NCBI GenBank assembly: GCA_963922205.1
Contig: CAWUHX010000244.1
Coordinates: forward strand, 310,001 to 374,000
DNA from: Romanomermis culicivorax
Taxonomy: Eukaryota; Nematoda; Enoplea; Mermithida; Mermithidae
Direction of reading: 5' to 3'
DNA length: 64,000 nt
The notes beneath the pieces are model-generated. The model made no database searches, was not told where the DNA came from, and saw only the letters and a program-made list of their open reading frames with translations. A program made the position numbers and the translations under genes. Shown here one piece after another: positions 10,500-23,759 of the stretch (positions are counted from its first letter, which is position 1; every line of letters begins with the position of its first letter).

Positions 10500-12100
10500 A
10501 ACTACATTATGTCATGAAGTCTAACATTTTGTGGTGGTGCGTCCGGCTGTTCAACAGATGGTGTCCTCCTAACACACCATAACAATTTCCGAACCATTTA
10601 TGTGGCTTCGTTAGCACAGTTGATCCAATGGCGAGGAGTCGAGCTGCTCACCAGGCAGAATTTTTCTGACATGCTGGTCATGTGGATTTGGGTATATGAC
10701 ATTACTGACCATATAGCGCCCTTTCTTCATGAAGTTGGGTGTTACAGTGATGCATTTGGCTGTTCATCAAGCAGCTTAGCCAACATACATTACCACCAGA
10801 ACAACGACAATGTTGGAACCATACTTGTGGTTTGGTAGTATGTCAACGTTGTATGTATCCACAAGGTCGAAAGTGGAAAAAACTAACCAAGTTTATTTTT
10901 CTGATGTGTCAGTCACATGCATTTCGGTATATGGCATTGCTACAGTGGTGTGTCAGGCTGTTCGTCATGCTGTCTGCCCTGCAAACACCAACAACATCAC
11001 AATCAAAATTTCTGAACCTTTTATGTGGCTCAGTTAAGTACGTATGTATCATATCTGCCTTGTATGCAGACGACTGGTGGTTCGAGCCCTACACCAAGTA
11101 TTTGTTCTTATGCACTAGCCATATGGATTTGGGCATGTGACCTTTCTGAACATCCAACAGCTTTCCTATTTGAAGAGATTGATGTTGTAGCGGTGCATCC
11201 AGTTTGTTCATCATGTGGTCTGCTCGGCACACCCAACTGCGACCCCCACGACGATTTTTGCCTACTATTCAGACCATCGAGGATTCAAGCCTCTCACTGA
11301 GCATCAATATACTGATATGCTGGCTCTATGGATCTGACTACTACAAAATTGATAACTGTACCATGTGCAATCCTCCTCGAAGGGAGTTGCACATGATGCT
11401 GGTGCATGTGCATGTAATTTTTTGGCATGTATGTTTCGCCCATGTATTTTGTTTTTTTGTCCATCTGCAGACCTATTTAAATTTATGTTGGCATTGTTTC
11501 TCGTTTATAAATAGTTGAGCCTTTGGCCAAATATACATTTGTCCTGATTCGTCCTTTTTCATCTTCTTATCTTTGTTTACTGTCTTTATTCATGAAAAAA
11601 TCACGTTAATCGGCCAGCACAATGGCTACCTCATTAACCTTCTATGTGTGGGCCACTAGAAGAGGATAAACCTACTGACCCACCAAAAGGGTGCTATAAT
11701 GGTGCATTCGTTTGTTGAATGCACAGTGTGCCTTGTACACACAATCACCACTACAACTTCAATTTCTGATCTCAGTTGGCACAGTAGGCAGCACATTTGC
11801 CTCGTAAGCAGAAAATTAAGGTTTCGAGCACCTCGCCAAGGCTTACTTTTCTGATCTACTGGTCACTTGGATTTTGGTGTATGACATTGGTAACCATACC
11901 AGCGGCCTTTTTCCTCAAAAAAGAGTCAGGTGATTTAGTGGTGGGCCCGGCTGTTTACCGCACAGTCTCTCCCACACATATTACCACAGCTGCTAAAACC
12001 AGTTTCGAAACCATTCACTTGTGTTGCTCACTGCAGTTTGCTGCAGTTCTGCCTTGTATACAAAAGAATGGGTGTTAGAACCCCCACTCCGCATCATTTT
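10500..12100 (+). repeat. SINE-1 tandem multimer
   Basis: At least six degenerate SINE-1 units follow head to tail. tRNA-like heads or B boxes lie near 10600, 10835, 11026-11096 (the best, with CTGCCTTGTATGCAG and GGTTCGAGCCC), 11270, 11775-11850 and 12030-12095. Most spacings are 195-245 bp; the gap between 11270 and 11775 is about 500 bp. Between heads the same text recurs: a CATGTGGATTTGGG segment after the head, then GTGGTGCATCCGGCTGTTC, then an AACACCA/CCACAA stretch before the next head. The small open frames here are by-products of the repeat. Each unit carries its own internal promoter boxes, though most are decayed. Confidence 0.75.
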
Positions 12101-12904
12101 TTTGACTCTTTTTCTGAATTTTTTGACTCATTTTCCTGACTCAACAAGAGCCTTCATTTCAAAAATGTGCACATTGACAAGGATATATCCAAGTCTAGAA
12201 AACGTCAATCAAATTTCCAAACTTTACTTAATTCTTACTTTATCAAAATAGAGATACACGACTGTAAATGATGTCTTTTTATAGACCCGAACGAAATTTT
12301 TTGATTGACATCCAAATTGTCCCATTTTGAACCGAGAAATTGTGCTTGCCTATAGTTACTCTAATTTTGGGTCATTCATCTCTATGGGACAAGTATTGAA
12401 AAGCTTCAAAGTAGACATTCATAATCATCTAATTTAAATTTTGCTAACGACTAATGACATCTGACAAAAGACATGCAGAGTATACCAGCTGTTCATTAGT
12501 TTCCAAGGTTTTTTAAATTGACACTTATGATCGAAATTTTGATTAGCATATTTGGAAAAGATGTCATCCCTATAGAAAAAATTTTATGTCGATTGAAATG
12601 AAAATCTTTCATACTCAAAAATTATACATTTCTGAATATGTGGTCGATCGAGGAAAGACGATTTTTTTCAAGAAACAGAACCTGTTAATATTTCAAAATT
12701 TGATACATTCTATAGACTCGATAATACTAATTGTAAAGAGAAAGTTTTAGAAATGTCATATACCTTTTTTCGGCTAAATAGACAAAATAATCATGGATGA
12801 GAAGTTTTCAATTTTGAACAAAAAACAATATTTTCTATATTCGATCATTTTGGGTAACTCTATGAAACTTATTGCGTTTGATATTGAACTTTAAAAATTA
12901 CAAA

Positions 12905-13400
12905 GCTATTATTTGTTTTTTATAAAATGCTTCTAAATTGAAAAAAGACAAAAATCAACTATGCAGTCAGAATCGCATATACAAGGCTTTCACAGTAAGA
13001 TTTTTCACTCTAAAAATTTCTAAAAGTTGATCGAATAAGCTCACGAATTTTCAATCTCAGGAGATGAATGGTTCAGCTGAAAATTGTAAAAATCTAAAAT
13101 AGTATTTGCTTTCCACTTTTATAATTTAGAACCATTTCAAGAAAAACGGACAATAGTTTCATCTGTGCAGCTCTTATGATTTTAGGACACCTCGTCATTT
13201 GATGTCAGCAATGCTGTAAATCTTGCCGGCTCTTGATCACAGTCAATTTTTGATCAATAAACGACAAAGATTTTTGTTGAAAGTTGACAATTGGTAACTT
13301 TTTTGAGACACCCTGTATTAGAGGAACATTCTTGCAACAAAACTGAACAAATCAGACATCAATCAAAACATGTCGTAGAGAATATAATTATCCTAAATAA
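12905..13400 (-). repeat. TATAGTCTG-family MITE plus attached repeat
   Basis: 12905-13156 is a diverged, reverse-oriented copy of the MITE at 26408-26659 (ends ...TTGTTTTTTATAAAATGC and CAAGAAAAACGGACAATAG). The following 240 bp, including ACACCCTGTATTAGAGGAAC, matches 31953-32131, where it also follows a copy of the same MITE. The two blocks were therefore duplicated together. Confidence 0.55.
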
Positions 13401-13780
13401 TCGATTAAATGTTTCACTTGCAATTCAATACAACTATGTGCCATTTTACCCGAACTTTACAAGCAGCAGACATAGTGTTGCATGTTGAATAATGAATGGA
13501 CTGAATTGAAAATAGAACAGCCTTGGGACAGGTGGTGAATATCCAAATAGAATACTAGCTGGTAAACCTAACTTTAATAAGGCTAACTAACACCACATAT
13601 AATATCAATGTACTGACTAGTACAATGAATAAATGAATTAATATACAGAACAACACAGTTTATATACTATCACGGAAAATCACAGAATGTTATAGAATGT
13701 TGTACAATGTAAAAGAATAATATAGAATATTATGTAAGGTTCTAGAACTTTGTGGTACAATGCAGTATATGAAATGTACT

Positions 13781-13926
13781 TGCACATCGTATTATGTGAT
13801 TATACTGTAAGGTATGTATCACTTGTACTTGCATATCATATTACATGATCATACTGTAAGGTATGCATCACTTGTCCTTGCACATCATATGATGTGATGA
13901 TTCTGTAAGATATGTATCACATAGCA
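13781..13926. repeat. three tandem copies of a 49-bp unit
   Basis: Three consecutive diverged units begin CTTGCACATCRTATTATGTG and contain ACTGTAAGGTATGTATCACT. The flanking 13670-13780 is also rich in short repeats (TATAGAATGTT). Confidence 0.7.
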
Positions 13927-14049
13927 ATATCTACTTTTTTGTGGTTTCAGTAAATCAAAAAGTTGAGTCATCTAACATGGCTCTTGAATGAGGTATTCAC
14001 GGAAAAGTCATATATTGCTTGCTAGCATATGGCTGAGAATCTGCAATTT

Positions 14050-14380
14050 TTCAAATTATGAAAGTTGAATTTTCTCCAGAAAGTTTGTAGCCTAACAATT
14101 AGCATAGCACCAAAGACGATCAAACTCATACTTTCTTACTTTCAATACTTTCAAACTGTCATATATAATTTCAAACTTTCAAACTCGGAAGACATTTCTT
14201 CACATATCGAAACATTGAGGACAGATGACGATAATAATGACCGTATGCTATTTACTATATATAACATTTCATTTTCCCTCTACTCTAAACTGTCTATGAC
14301 CAAAAAAGAATTAAGATCCTCCACAAACGTTTGGAGAATATATTTAAAAGTGACTAGCATTGTCTCTGGGGTACTAATCT
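14050..14380 (+). repeat. dispersed repeat shared with 37.6 kb
   Basis: Diverged but collinear with 37600-37880: both run from a TTCTCCAGAAAATTTG motif through GATGACGATAATAATGA-like text to a CTCTACTCTAAACTGT motif and AAAGTGACTAG. The 117-residue open frame at 14065-14418 is therefore more likely repeat than gene. Confidence 0.5.
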
Positions 14381-15404
14381 TCTTAATGGCGGTGTTCCGC
14401 TTGCATGCTATGTATTGAATGATTGAATGAAATTTTGCCAGGGAATATTGAATCAAACGTTTTGTCGCTTTTGATGTTGAAAAAAGTTTGTACAATAGAG
14501 TCTGATTTCGAGTCAGATCTTGCACGAGAAAAAAGGATCAAACACTGATGGGTATAAAGATTTTAAAGTGAGATTTTTTAGACATCATTTTTTGAGTTTC
14601 CCAAAGTTTCTGCCCTGGAAGGGATCCCCTTGCTAAATAACAGAAAATCTTACAAAAGACCTGACATAGATCAATGGAATGAAAGATGTCATGTCATTTA
14701 ATGTGAGATATTGCACAGCCTGTAACATGGATGTACCTGGGCTTTGTATTACACATTGCAGGGAGTAGTATGTCGTTATACAGAGATTATGTTCCACAAA
14801 TCTTGTACATGCAGACTTAAGTTATAAAAAATAAATGTGGGTTCACAATGCATGTAGATAATTGGGCCTTTTTCATTTGCACTTTTGACAACTGTTATAT
14901 GCACTATTGGCAATCACAAAATTTTTCATATCCGCCATTAATAAATGCGCCATGGTTCTTACTGAGCTAAATTAGCATAAAAAGTGGAACAATGTACACA
15001 TAATACAGTTATGAAGATCACCCAGGCTCGGCAAAAACCTACAGTGGTGTAACTTATGTGCTAGCAATACAGACACTATTGACAAAAACAGTAGTCTCTA
15101 AGCCACAGAGCTGTAAATAATCATCAACCTGCAATATTTTTCGATTTTGGAAACATTCTGCATTACTGAAATGAATGGGTGATACCCTACATCTTGTAAT
15201 ATTTTTCATGGAATTTTCAGTATGCAAAAAGCTAAAAATGCGTCTGGCTTTGATGATTCAATTTATGGATCAGTTGCTGTGCTCAGAGAAGTGAGGAAAT
15301 GGAGCTGTGTAAAGAAAGGCTGCTCTCATAGAAAATTTTTTCCTCTCTTCAAAAATTTATCATTACACGAATATTCACATTTCATTGTTGTATTTTAGAA
15401 CTCG
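14381..15404. other. intergenic, nothing recognised
   Basis: No conserved coding sequence, RNA gene or bounded repeat seen. Confidence 0.4.
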
Positions 15405-15950
15405 TCGAGAATTGATGAGTTAGGCAGGAGTGGGATCCCAGGGTTCGTCCTTAATGTACGTATTTCCTACACCCATGCTTACTGGATTGACTTAATTAAA
15501 AGTACTTAAACCCGACACTAATTACCTTACAAATTAAGGAAAGATACTTCTTAACTTGTCTCCTAAATTAAAATAAGGCGAGAGAAAGGGGGACTTTTCT
15601 CCAATTTTACCTTTGCACAAAATAACACTTACTATACAAACGTGATGGGGCGAGAGAACAACCTTCACTCCCACGCACTACGAGAAAAACACCAACAGAA
15701 TGTGGGCGTGCGGGGAGGTGGGGAGTAGGAGCAAAATAATTAATGTTAAAGATACGATAAACAAAAAGTAACACACAATGAGAGAGTGACCAAAGGCACA
15801 CATACTGACATGCGCTACAGTAAGACGACTGTTGATGGTCTGCGTTGCTCACTCCACTTGGTACTTGTGGGCCTCATGCGGGAAACGACAAAAAGGACAA
15901 AATACAGCAAAATCGGCGGAAACACACTACAACATCATCATTTAGTAAAA
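15405..15950 (-). repeat. possible solo LTR (copy 1, reversed)
   Basis: Read on the minus strand it starts TGTTGTAGTGTGTTTCCGCC and runs to CCCACTCCTGCCTAACTCA. The same sequence lies on the plus strand at 20870-21350, and a more diverged copy of its start lies at 48750-49172. The TG...CA limits, the length near 500 bp and the lack of coding suggest a solo LTR. No flanking duplication was verified, so this is an inference. Confidence 0.5.
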
Positions 15951-17269
15951 TTTAGGAAATTGTTTATTGCCTTGCATCTGGAAGTATTCCAGTTACTAAG
16001 GCACAGGACGATGAAAAGATATGGTGAAAAACGTCAAAGAAAATGACGAAAATTAAATATGGTGAACAAATTAGATGTCTGAGGAAATGGAGACATTGCA
16101 GAGAAATTTTGTATTTTTGTAAATTTTTGTCAACTGTTATCATTTTACGTATTTACAGATGGATCATTGTTTTCACAAAAGGTGAACGCAAATGTAGTTA
16201 GTGCATTATACACATCACACAAATTCATAGTGTGGCAAATAAGAGAGCGTAAATGAGATCAGGGCGTATGGCTACAAACTATTCACAAATGAGTAGTTTC
16301 AGCCACTAAACCGTTTTCCCACACCAGGTCACTTCAGCCACCAGTTCATTTTTGCTACCAAATTTTGTTAAATAAATGTTTCCTGATTTTGCCTTGAAAT
16401 ACAATTTGGTAAAACTCAGAGTCGAACTTTTGACTGAAGAGACAAACAGTTAATGAGCTGGGCAGAGTTGCAATTTGACATGGAGGATTTGGAATTGAAG
16501 ATGTAGTGGATGTTTCTCATAGCATAATTTTTAGCTTCAAACATTATGTAAGAGGTAATCTCTGTATTGTTCTATCTTTATTGGTCGGCATAAAAAGATG
16601 TATAACATCTGCATAAGGTCTGTATGAAAAGTTATATAAACTAGCCTGGTGTAATGCCAGGTGAAAGGATTTGTATGGGATCCTTGCAAGATTTTCACAA
16701 GGGAATTGATGCAGCTTCTGCTCATAGTCTTGCAAAAGTGTTGAATGGATCATACAACTGTCGAACCTTTAGTGAGCGAGGATCTTACATTGCACTGGAC
16801 TAAGTATGTGGATCCTCTCTGGACTGCAAAGACACTGCATTGAGGAGCAAGGATAACATGTCAGTTAAGATCACACATTATAAGGATTTGTTGACTAAAT
16901 CCTGCCAAGCATTTTGTCAATGAACCTTGGTCGGTCATTGAATTGACAATTGCTTTCATTGTGTCAGCTTGTCAAAGTGTTTAGTGCATTTTATTTCACA
17001 TATTTCCCTATAGCTCTTGCATTGCGCCCATTGTGAGAGACTGCTAATCCACCGCCACAAATTAGTAGTCTTTTGTGAGAACGAAATTTAAATTTTTTTG
17101 TGGGTTTTAAAAAACTGACTTGATGTACTAACTATTCATTCCAGTCAATGCTACTAAATTTTGTTGAGTTTAGTCTTTAGCTATTCTTTTTTTCTGCGAC
17201 TATTATTGATTTTTCTACTCATTTTTCTTTACTGCTTCATATTGTCACATGCTGCGCCTTACATGTCAC
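15951..17269. other. intergenic, nothing recognised
   Basis: No conserved coding sequence or bounded repeat seen. Confidence 0.4.
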
Positions 17270-18680
17270 GTGTATGACATGTGGACTTGGGAGAGCTGGG
17301 GAGGTTTGGGTATCTCATCAGGTGATACCGTGTTTTAGACGTCACATTGATGGTGAACCATATCAGATTGATCCTATTACAGTGAGTAATAGGCTGTGAC
17401 TCCTGATGGATACTGGCATTTTCCCCAGGCTTCCCAAGTTGGCGTTGGGGGCCTAACCTGGCGAATGGTGGCTATAGAGAGATCTATAGTTGGTTCTCTT
17501 GTGTTGTCCTTGGGGTTTTGCTGTAGGGTAATGGACAACGCTGCCAGGCTAGGTGCGACAATCCCCGAGTCCTACTCAGTGAGAGTGGGGACAGGGCCAC
17601 CCGTAAAATGACCTGATTTGTGGGACCCGATTATGAACCAGACAGCCCCTGTTAGCCCGAACCTGAGAGGTGGAAGCCCTACTTATCTGTGGACTTGGGG
17701 AAACCGACTTAGGAAGGATTTCCCAACAAATAACCCACAAATAACAATAATCCCCTGAGAAGACTCACCTAGTCCTGTTTCTCAAGGGATTACGACCCAA
17801 CGGGCGGCAAGTCCCTGGATGCTTTCAGTCTTCTGGCACTGGAAGCAGGGGGAGCGATCCTCAAACGTCCTAGCGACGAGCGGCGGCAAGCGGCGGCGAG
17901 CGGGAGGCGATACTCCAACGTTTAATTCACGAACCGGAGGGCGGTCGGACTCCTGGCACTGGTGGGCAGCGGGATACTGTAGGCGGTAAGCGGCGGACGC
18001 AGTGAACACGGGTAAATTTATGCAAATTTATTGATAATAAGGTGGCGGATGCACAGGTGTATAATACAATATGCAAATTTGATGAAGGGGCGGCGGACGC
18101 GGAGTTACAACCGGACGAAAGCTTGGTGAACCCAAGAATGAGCGAAAAACTAAAGAAACATGTCCTTTTAAGGACATGTTTGGCTACAGCTGCAGCTTGG
18201 GCGGAGTTTCTCGGCGCTCAAGCTAACTTCTGCAGCTAGACGCGATGCAGAAGATGCCTATGAGCACATAGACATTTTTTCGTTCACATGCGTTTAGCAC
18301 TGAGGCCGACTGCAGTGCCTATGCTAAGCATATGAACGTCTTTAGCTAAAACTTCTTAGCTAGTCGTTTTTGCGTAACAAAAGCAACGCTAATTTTTGAT
18401 GATAAGAGGTGCGTGAGCGCACCAAAAATAGCCATGTGCTCGTGGAGCACGACTGGCGGAAGTTTTTAGCTAAAGGGCCTACTGTAGCCCGCGTTTGTAA
18501 AGAAATAAAAAATACAACAAAACGAAACATAGAAATGCGTGAAAAATATAAAAACGAACGTAAAATGCATGTGTAAAAATGAAATAAACAAAAGCATGAT
18601 TGAGTAATAAACGAAACATGAAAAATAACAAAATGTCGGCATGATCAGGATCACGTGACGTTGGAGAATTGAGCGGCACG
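17270..18680 (+). repeat. 1.4-kb GC-richer dispersed repeat (copy 1)
   Basis: This segment is visibly more GC-rich than its surroundings and recurs inverted at 59650-61060. Several blocks align in order: a TCCCCGAGTCCTACTCAGTG region, a CCCTGAGAAGACTCAC block, a central coding-like block (18130-18290) and an AT-rich terminal block with CACGTGACGT. In the central block the translations of the two copies agree better than the DNA around them: here MSEKLKKHVLL...EDAYEHIDIF, there MSAKLTKQALL...EDAYGHIDIF. That suggests a once-coding element. The family is not recognised. Confidence 0.6.
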
Positions 18681-20859
18681 TGACAATATTCTATCTAACC
18701 AATGCTGCTATTTCTGGCAACTTTTGTGAAAAAAAATGGATTGAAAATAAAAAGTAAAGAAAATATAATTTTTTACTGATTGCCTAGCATAAGGGTTATG
18801 TTTGTAGAATTTTAAGTCATCGAGAATACTAGAAGCATTGATTCTGTCTTTAAAAATTTCGTGCTGTCAGAATATGTTAAAATTTTTTTCTATTTTTTCC
18901 TGTACAACATATGCTGCAATATTAAAAAATACACATAAGAAGTAACAAAATTGATGGAATAGATTAAAAAATTGAAACAAAAAATTCAGAAAATTTAAAA
19001 CATTGATAAATTTGCATAACTGAATAGGACAACGGATTTTGTCCTTGTATTATCTGTACAATAAAAAACGAACACAAATAGAAAAATTACGATTTTCATG
19101 CGCAATAGAGACTTGCATAAACTGAACAGTTTCATTTTTAGATATTATTAATTTTCAACCTATTATTGGTTCGAATTTCTCAGAAAGTATGTCTATAACT
19201 TGCAAGCATTTTATGAAAAATATACATACCATAGTGGTCGAACATCGTATAACTTCAACATAAAGCTTTTTCGAAAACTTGAACAATTATTTAAATTCAA
19301 ATTTCATAATAAAAGCTACATGTAAAGGATTAAGATGAAGGAACACAATTTTGTAATTTTTCAATATTGACAACTGTTTTATGGAAAACCAGACTATTGC
19401 AGCATATTATCATGTGATGTTCGTCAATGTTGATCTCTGGCTTAGAGAATCGTTGCGACTTTATCATCACTGGCATAATCATTGATCCCGAAATTCTTCA
19501 AGTTTGTTTATGGCCTGTTGCTGCACTTGAATATAGCATGGAAGTGTTGCTGCAGAGTCCTGAAAAATACATAGATCTGATCATGAACTTTCGGGAGACT
19601 TAACAAGGTAACCCACATTGTTCAGTGAGCATAGCAGAAGGCATTTTTGAGGTCAATTTATTAGAGACTTGGGTAGGAATCTCCTTACTGACCTTAAGGT
19701 CTATTGCAGGCTTACAGAGTTACCAGGTTTAGCCACTGTGAATTGATGTGGAGAAATATCAGTTTATTTATTGTTAGGTATGTGGTAAGAGCTGTTGCAT
19801 CTTAGTTTATATAAACACACAGGTCAGACCAGTCCATACCCCACACATACCGAACATGTGCAATGTAACTTCTGTAGTATAATATGGCTTTTCTGTTGTG
19901 ATTTTTGTATACCTCAGATGTTAAAGTACTGCATGAAAAAATGTTCCAGAAAAAGGTTCCATGGGCAATGTGAACATCCAAAATATAAGCAGAAAATTGG
20001 TTCAAAACTTCTAAGTTCTGACGACTTGTAACAACTAATTTTGGTTTGCGACATAAAGCCTCTTCATCCTTATCATTTTTGCCGCCTGGTTGAATCTTAC
20101 CGACCAAAAGAAATGCTGGTATATTGAAAAACCAAATTACTAAATACCAGAGGGGCTACTTGAAATTATCGTTACCTTTGGACAAACGTCAGGTTCTTAA
20201 AAAGGCAGAGAAGGACGACAGAACAGCCAATGAAATCAAAAGTTTTTGTAGAAGAGACCGCTCCTGGGTGGTGCGTCCCGTTAATTAAATGATCTGACAC
20301 TCATCACCATCACTGAAAGCACAATACCCAAATTTTGAAATGTCTTAGTTGGCAGCGTTTCTGCCCTTAATTCGAGTGTTTAGTAAGCGCCTTTTTTCTG
20401 TTTACTCCCTATTGTACACCACTGCGAGGGACGTTTTGGGAACTCAAACATTGCCTAGAAGATATCTGATCCCACTCAAACAATATTTTTTTAAGCAAAC
20501 AAAAACAAGTTTGTTCCAAAACACAGCAAATGTGGCATCAATCAATAGATTTTGTTGAGACCTATCCAAAAACATGATTTTTGATATAGGTGTGGTTGAA
20601 CTTTGGTGGACCCCCTGGATTTTCCTGCAGCTGATTTATGCATAGCCAGGTAAATTGAATTTGGGACTTACTGTACGAGTGAGGTATTCTCTCTGTAAAG
20701 GTGGAATACATCACAATACATCATCCATCACTTGTTCAGGACAAATTTTTATCTGAAGGAAGATAGGTGTAATTGTATTATGTGGGATGTTTTGTTCATG
20801 CAGCCAGCTTCCTGTATGTCACCATTACGTGGGAACTAAGTGAACAATTGACGTTGTTC
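18681..20859. other. intergenic, nothing recognised
   Basis: AT-rich. The segment 20150-20250 shares a short coding-like stretch with 57375-57415 (AGAACRGCYRATGAAATCAA). No gene could be supported. Confidence 0.4.
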
Positions 20860-20869
20860 AGTCAGTAGT

Positions 20870-21350
20870 TATGCATGTATTGTAGTGTATTTCCGCCGAT
20901 TTGTAGAATTATCCCCCTGTTTGTCGATTTTTCAAAGAGGCGCGCAAGTACAAAGTGGAGTGAGTGAGGCGGACCATCGAGAGACGTCTTACTGTAGCAC
21001 AAATCAGCACCCATGCATTGGGTTTACTCTCTTTCGTATTATTAGTGTTATATGTTTCGCATTGGCCCGCCTCGACGTGATCAAAGAATATTTTGTGTTG
21101 TCCCTAGCATGTGGGAGTTTTATGTTATTCTTGCCTACTCACATTTGTATGCCCAAGTGTATTTTGTGTCAGATAAAACTGGAGAAAACTCTCAATTTAT
21201 CTCGTAATGGGGAGACAAATTAAGGAACTAGGTTTTCTTAGTTTGTGGGGTAATTATCGTCGGGCTTAAGTACACTAATTAAGTAGTCAATCGGGTAAGT
21301 GTGGGCCTAGGAAATATGTGCATTAAGGACGAATTCTAGCCCACTCCTGC
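20870..21350 (+). repeat. possible solo LTR (copy 2)
   Basis: Plus-strand copy of the repeat at 15405-15950, from TGTATTGTAGTGTATTTCCG to GGACGAATTCTAGCCCACTC. The two copies are in opposite orientation about 5 kb apart. The open frame at 20885-21223 lies across it and is not thought to be a gene. Confidence 0.5.
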
Positions 21351-21369
21351 CTCCACTCTCCAAAACCCC

Positions 21370-22035
21370 GACTACCTTGAAATACAACACATGCCCCTAC
21401 AAAGGTGACACAAAAGGTACCCCTGTACAAAACATATACATCAGAGTTTACAGCCTTAACTATGTGGGGCGATACAGCTAGTGTAGAAAGTATAGCCCAC
21501 GATAATATGATCAGATTTTCCTCAAGCATGTGTGGCAATACTGGGGCTGTAGAATGTACACCGGAAGCATCAATTTGTAAAATTTGACTTCCATGTAGAA
21601 AGTACGCCTGAAGCTTCAATGGGTAAAATTCTACCTCAGTGTTCCTCAAACAACCCAGAAGTTGAAATTGATGATGCAATGTCTCTCAAAAAAATTTAAA
21701 AAAAAACGCCTGAGGGGCATAGAATCTAGCAGTCTAACGGTTTCACTCATTTTTCACAAATTTTTCACGAAAATTTTGCTTGGGACACTTTTTTTACTTA
21801 TTTGGGACACATTTTTTGTTGATTCCCAGTAATCGATTGAGGACATGTTTTTCAATGTTTTGGGACACGATTTTCCATACCTTTTGTAAAAAATCGTGTC
21901 TCGAAACAGTAAAAAAACGTGTCCTGAAAACAATTCTTAAGCATAGAGAATCATCAAAAAACGTTTCCCAAATATGTAAAAAATGTGTCCCGAACAAAAA
22001 TTTTTTGCGAAAATTTTGTGAAAAAATGACTTTCT
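21370..22035. mobile_element. long-inverted-repeat element, one end plus palindromic centre
   Basis: 21380-21690 matches 62990-63410 and, inverted, 63616-63905 (ACAAAACATATACATCA, then repeated TTCCATGTAGAAAGTACG motifs). It is followed by a large imperfect palindrome, 21750-22030, whose halves contain TTTGGGACAC repeats and meet near 21890. The open frames across the palindrome are mirror images of each other. The opposite terminal repeat was not found. Confidence 0.5.
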
Positions 22036-22219
22036 ATGACCTTAAGGCATTTCTTAAACTTTTTTCAAGAATGCAGGACAAACCGATCACTATAGTCAAC
22101 AGTTATAGTATTGATTTTTTTTTAATTTCACATTTTTAGTAAGATCTAGTTGTTTTATAGAACTTTTAACAATTTTAGAGAGTAAAACAGTTGTCCAGTT
22201 AGTGGCATGTTTAGTTTGA

Positions 22220-22640
22220 ATGCAGATGGCCAAGAGGGCCCTGACTGAGTGTTCTATACTCAAAATCACATGTCAGGTACAACAGAAAAATGAGATTGGT
22301 AGAGGGCTCGAAGCCTTGGCCGGACACTTACAAAGTAGATATGCTACTGACTGCGCTGATGGCATGTGGATGGTTCCTGTGATGGTAGTTTTAGTTTAGA
22401 CAATTTGAGGTGGGAGAAGGCTGAGACCTGTCGACTATGTAAGAGGAATCCATCAGTTCTAGGATATTCCTCCTTGGACATGACACTGCACTGGATGGTT
22501 TCGAAATTGAGTGGTGTTTACATGGCAGGTCACCTGATGAACTGCAAGAAGTGCCCTTACAACATATCCAAATCCACAAGTTTAACACAACAGAAAAATG
22601 ATGCCCATTGTGGGCATTGAACATGCTCACATGTAGGATG
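22220..22640 (-). repeat. SINE-1, two degenerate units
   Basis: A minus-strand tRNA-like head at about 22300-22370 (B box seen as GGGCTCGAAGCC on the plus strand) and a second, more decayed unit ending near 22640. The tail motif CAGAAAAATGA is shared with other copies. Confidence 0.55.
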
Positions 22641-22811
22641 CACTAACAGTTATCTGAACCAAGGTGTGTCGATGATTTTTTGTTGCTTCGTGTGTTTCAA
22701 TGCTTGTAAAATGTGATTGTAGAAACAGGGATGTGAATAGGTGGACTGCATGTATGTGCAGAGCAGCAAGCATGTTATAAGAAGAGTTAAGACAATACAT
22801 GCACATAGGGG

Positions 22812-23185
22812 CAGTGTTTGGGGGATTTGACCCCCAGCTGATTCTGGTTTACCCCAGCAGATTCTTGCTGACCCCCAGAAAATTTGACACTCCCAGCAAT
22901 GATTGAGAAGATGACAAAGAAAAATGTGCAAGAGAGAAGAGAAAGTCGTCATAAAAATGGAAATGATATTGTAGTTTAACAAATTTTCATAACAGAGGAT
23001 ACTTGATTCAAAAAAGTAACATTAAAACTTTGAAGAGTGCTGTCTAAGCAAGTAATTTCTCATATCTGATCAACGCAGGTTGAACAATATGCTATTTGAA
23101 TGTTAGAACACCTTTCTTTTAGTGATTAAGGATGAAAAAAATTTCTATTCCATCCCTTGTCTTGGCCGAAGCCCAGCAGAATTTC
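22812..23185 (+). repeat. GCTGGGGGTCA repeat family (copy 1)
   Basis: Starts in a block of inverted GCTGGGGGTCA motifs and continues for about 370 bp. It is collinear with 26842-27225 (inverted) and 58360-58765 (direct). The ends contain CCCAGCAGATT motifs in both orientations, so it may be a MITE. Non-coding. Confidence 0.55.
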
Positions 23186-23759
23186 TATGGAGTGTAGGTA
23201 TGGTTAAGGCTCTTCTCTACCAACTTAACTCTTTGCCTGTATGTTGGAAAACTACACTATAGTCAGCAGAGCAGAGATAGCCAGGAAAAATTTAATACAT
23301 AGAGTTTATACTAAAGTCCTCCTGAGTCAGAATGCTAGCCTCTGGTTTTTTAGGCGATGGTCTTTGCAGAAATAAAATTGAGTGAATAGCCAAGAAAACC
23401 CTTTAAAATTACTGAAACTTGGGGTTTTTCAATTCAAGTTGCCATCCAGTAACAGTGTTAGGAGAACCATCGTTTTCCTAATTTATCTACACTAAAACAT
23501 TCCAAGCTTCCTCGCTCGCAATTAATAGGCAAATAAAATGTAAAAGGCAGATGATAGGGACCAAAATGTGGCAGAAGGTTTGCAATAATGAAAGCAAGAA
23601 TAATAACAAGTCACACTATTTAACTACTGAATCTAGCTACAGTAACCACCAAAAATGGTCCATGCATAGTCTGATCAGTGTATATTTGATGCATTTGCTT
23701 GTCACTTTCAAAAGTGAAATGAAATGCAAATAAAATGGCAGAAAGGCACTGCAACCAGC

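Noticed and set aside
14065..14418. 117-residue open frame as a gene
   Set aside because: The DNA recurs at 37.6 kb without an open frame, so it is a dispersed repeat.
15405..21350. A complete LTR retrotransposon between the copies at 15.4 and 20.9 kb
   Set aside because: The two terminal-like repeats are in opposite orientation and no reverse transcriptase or gag frame lies between.
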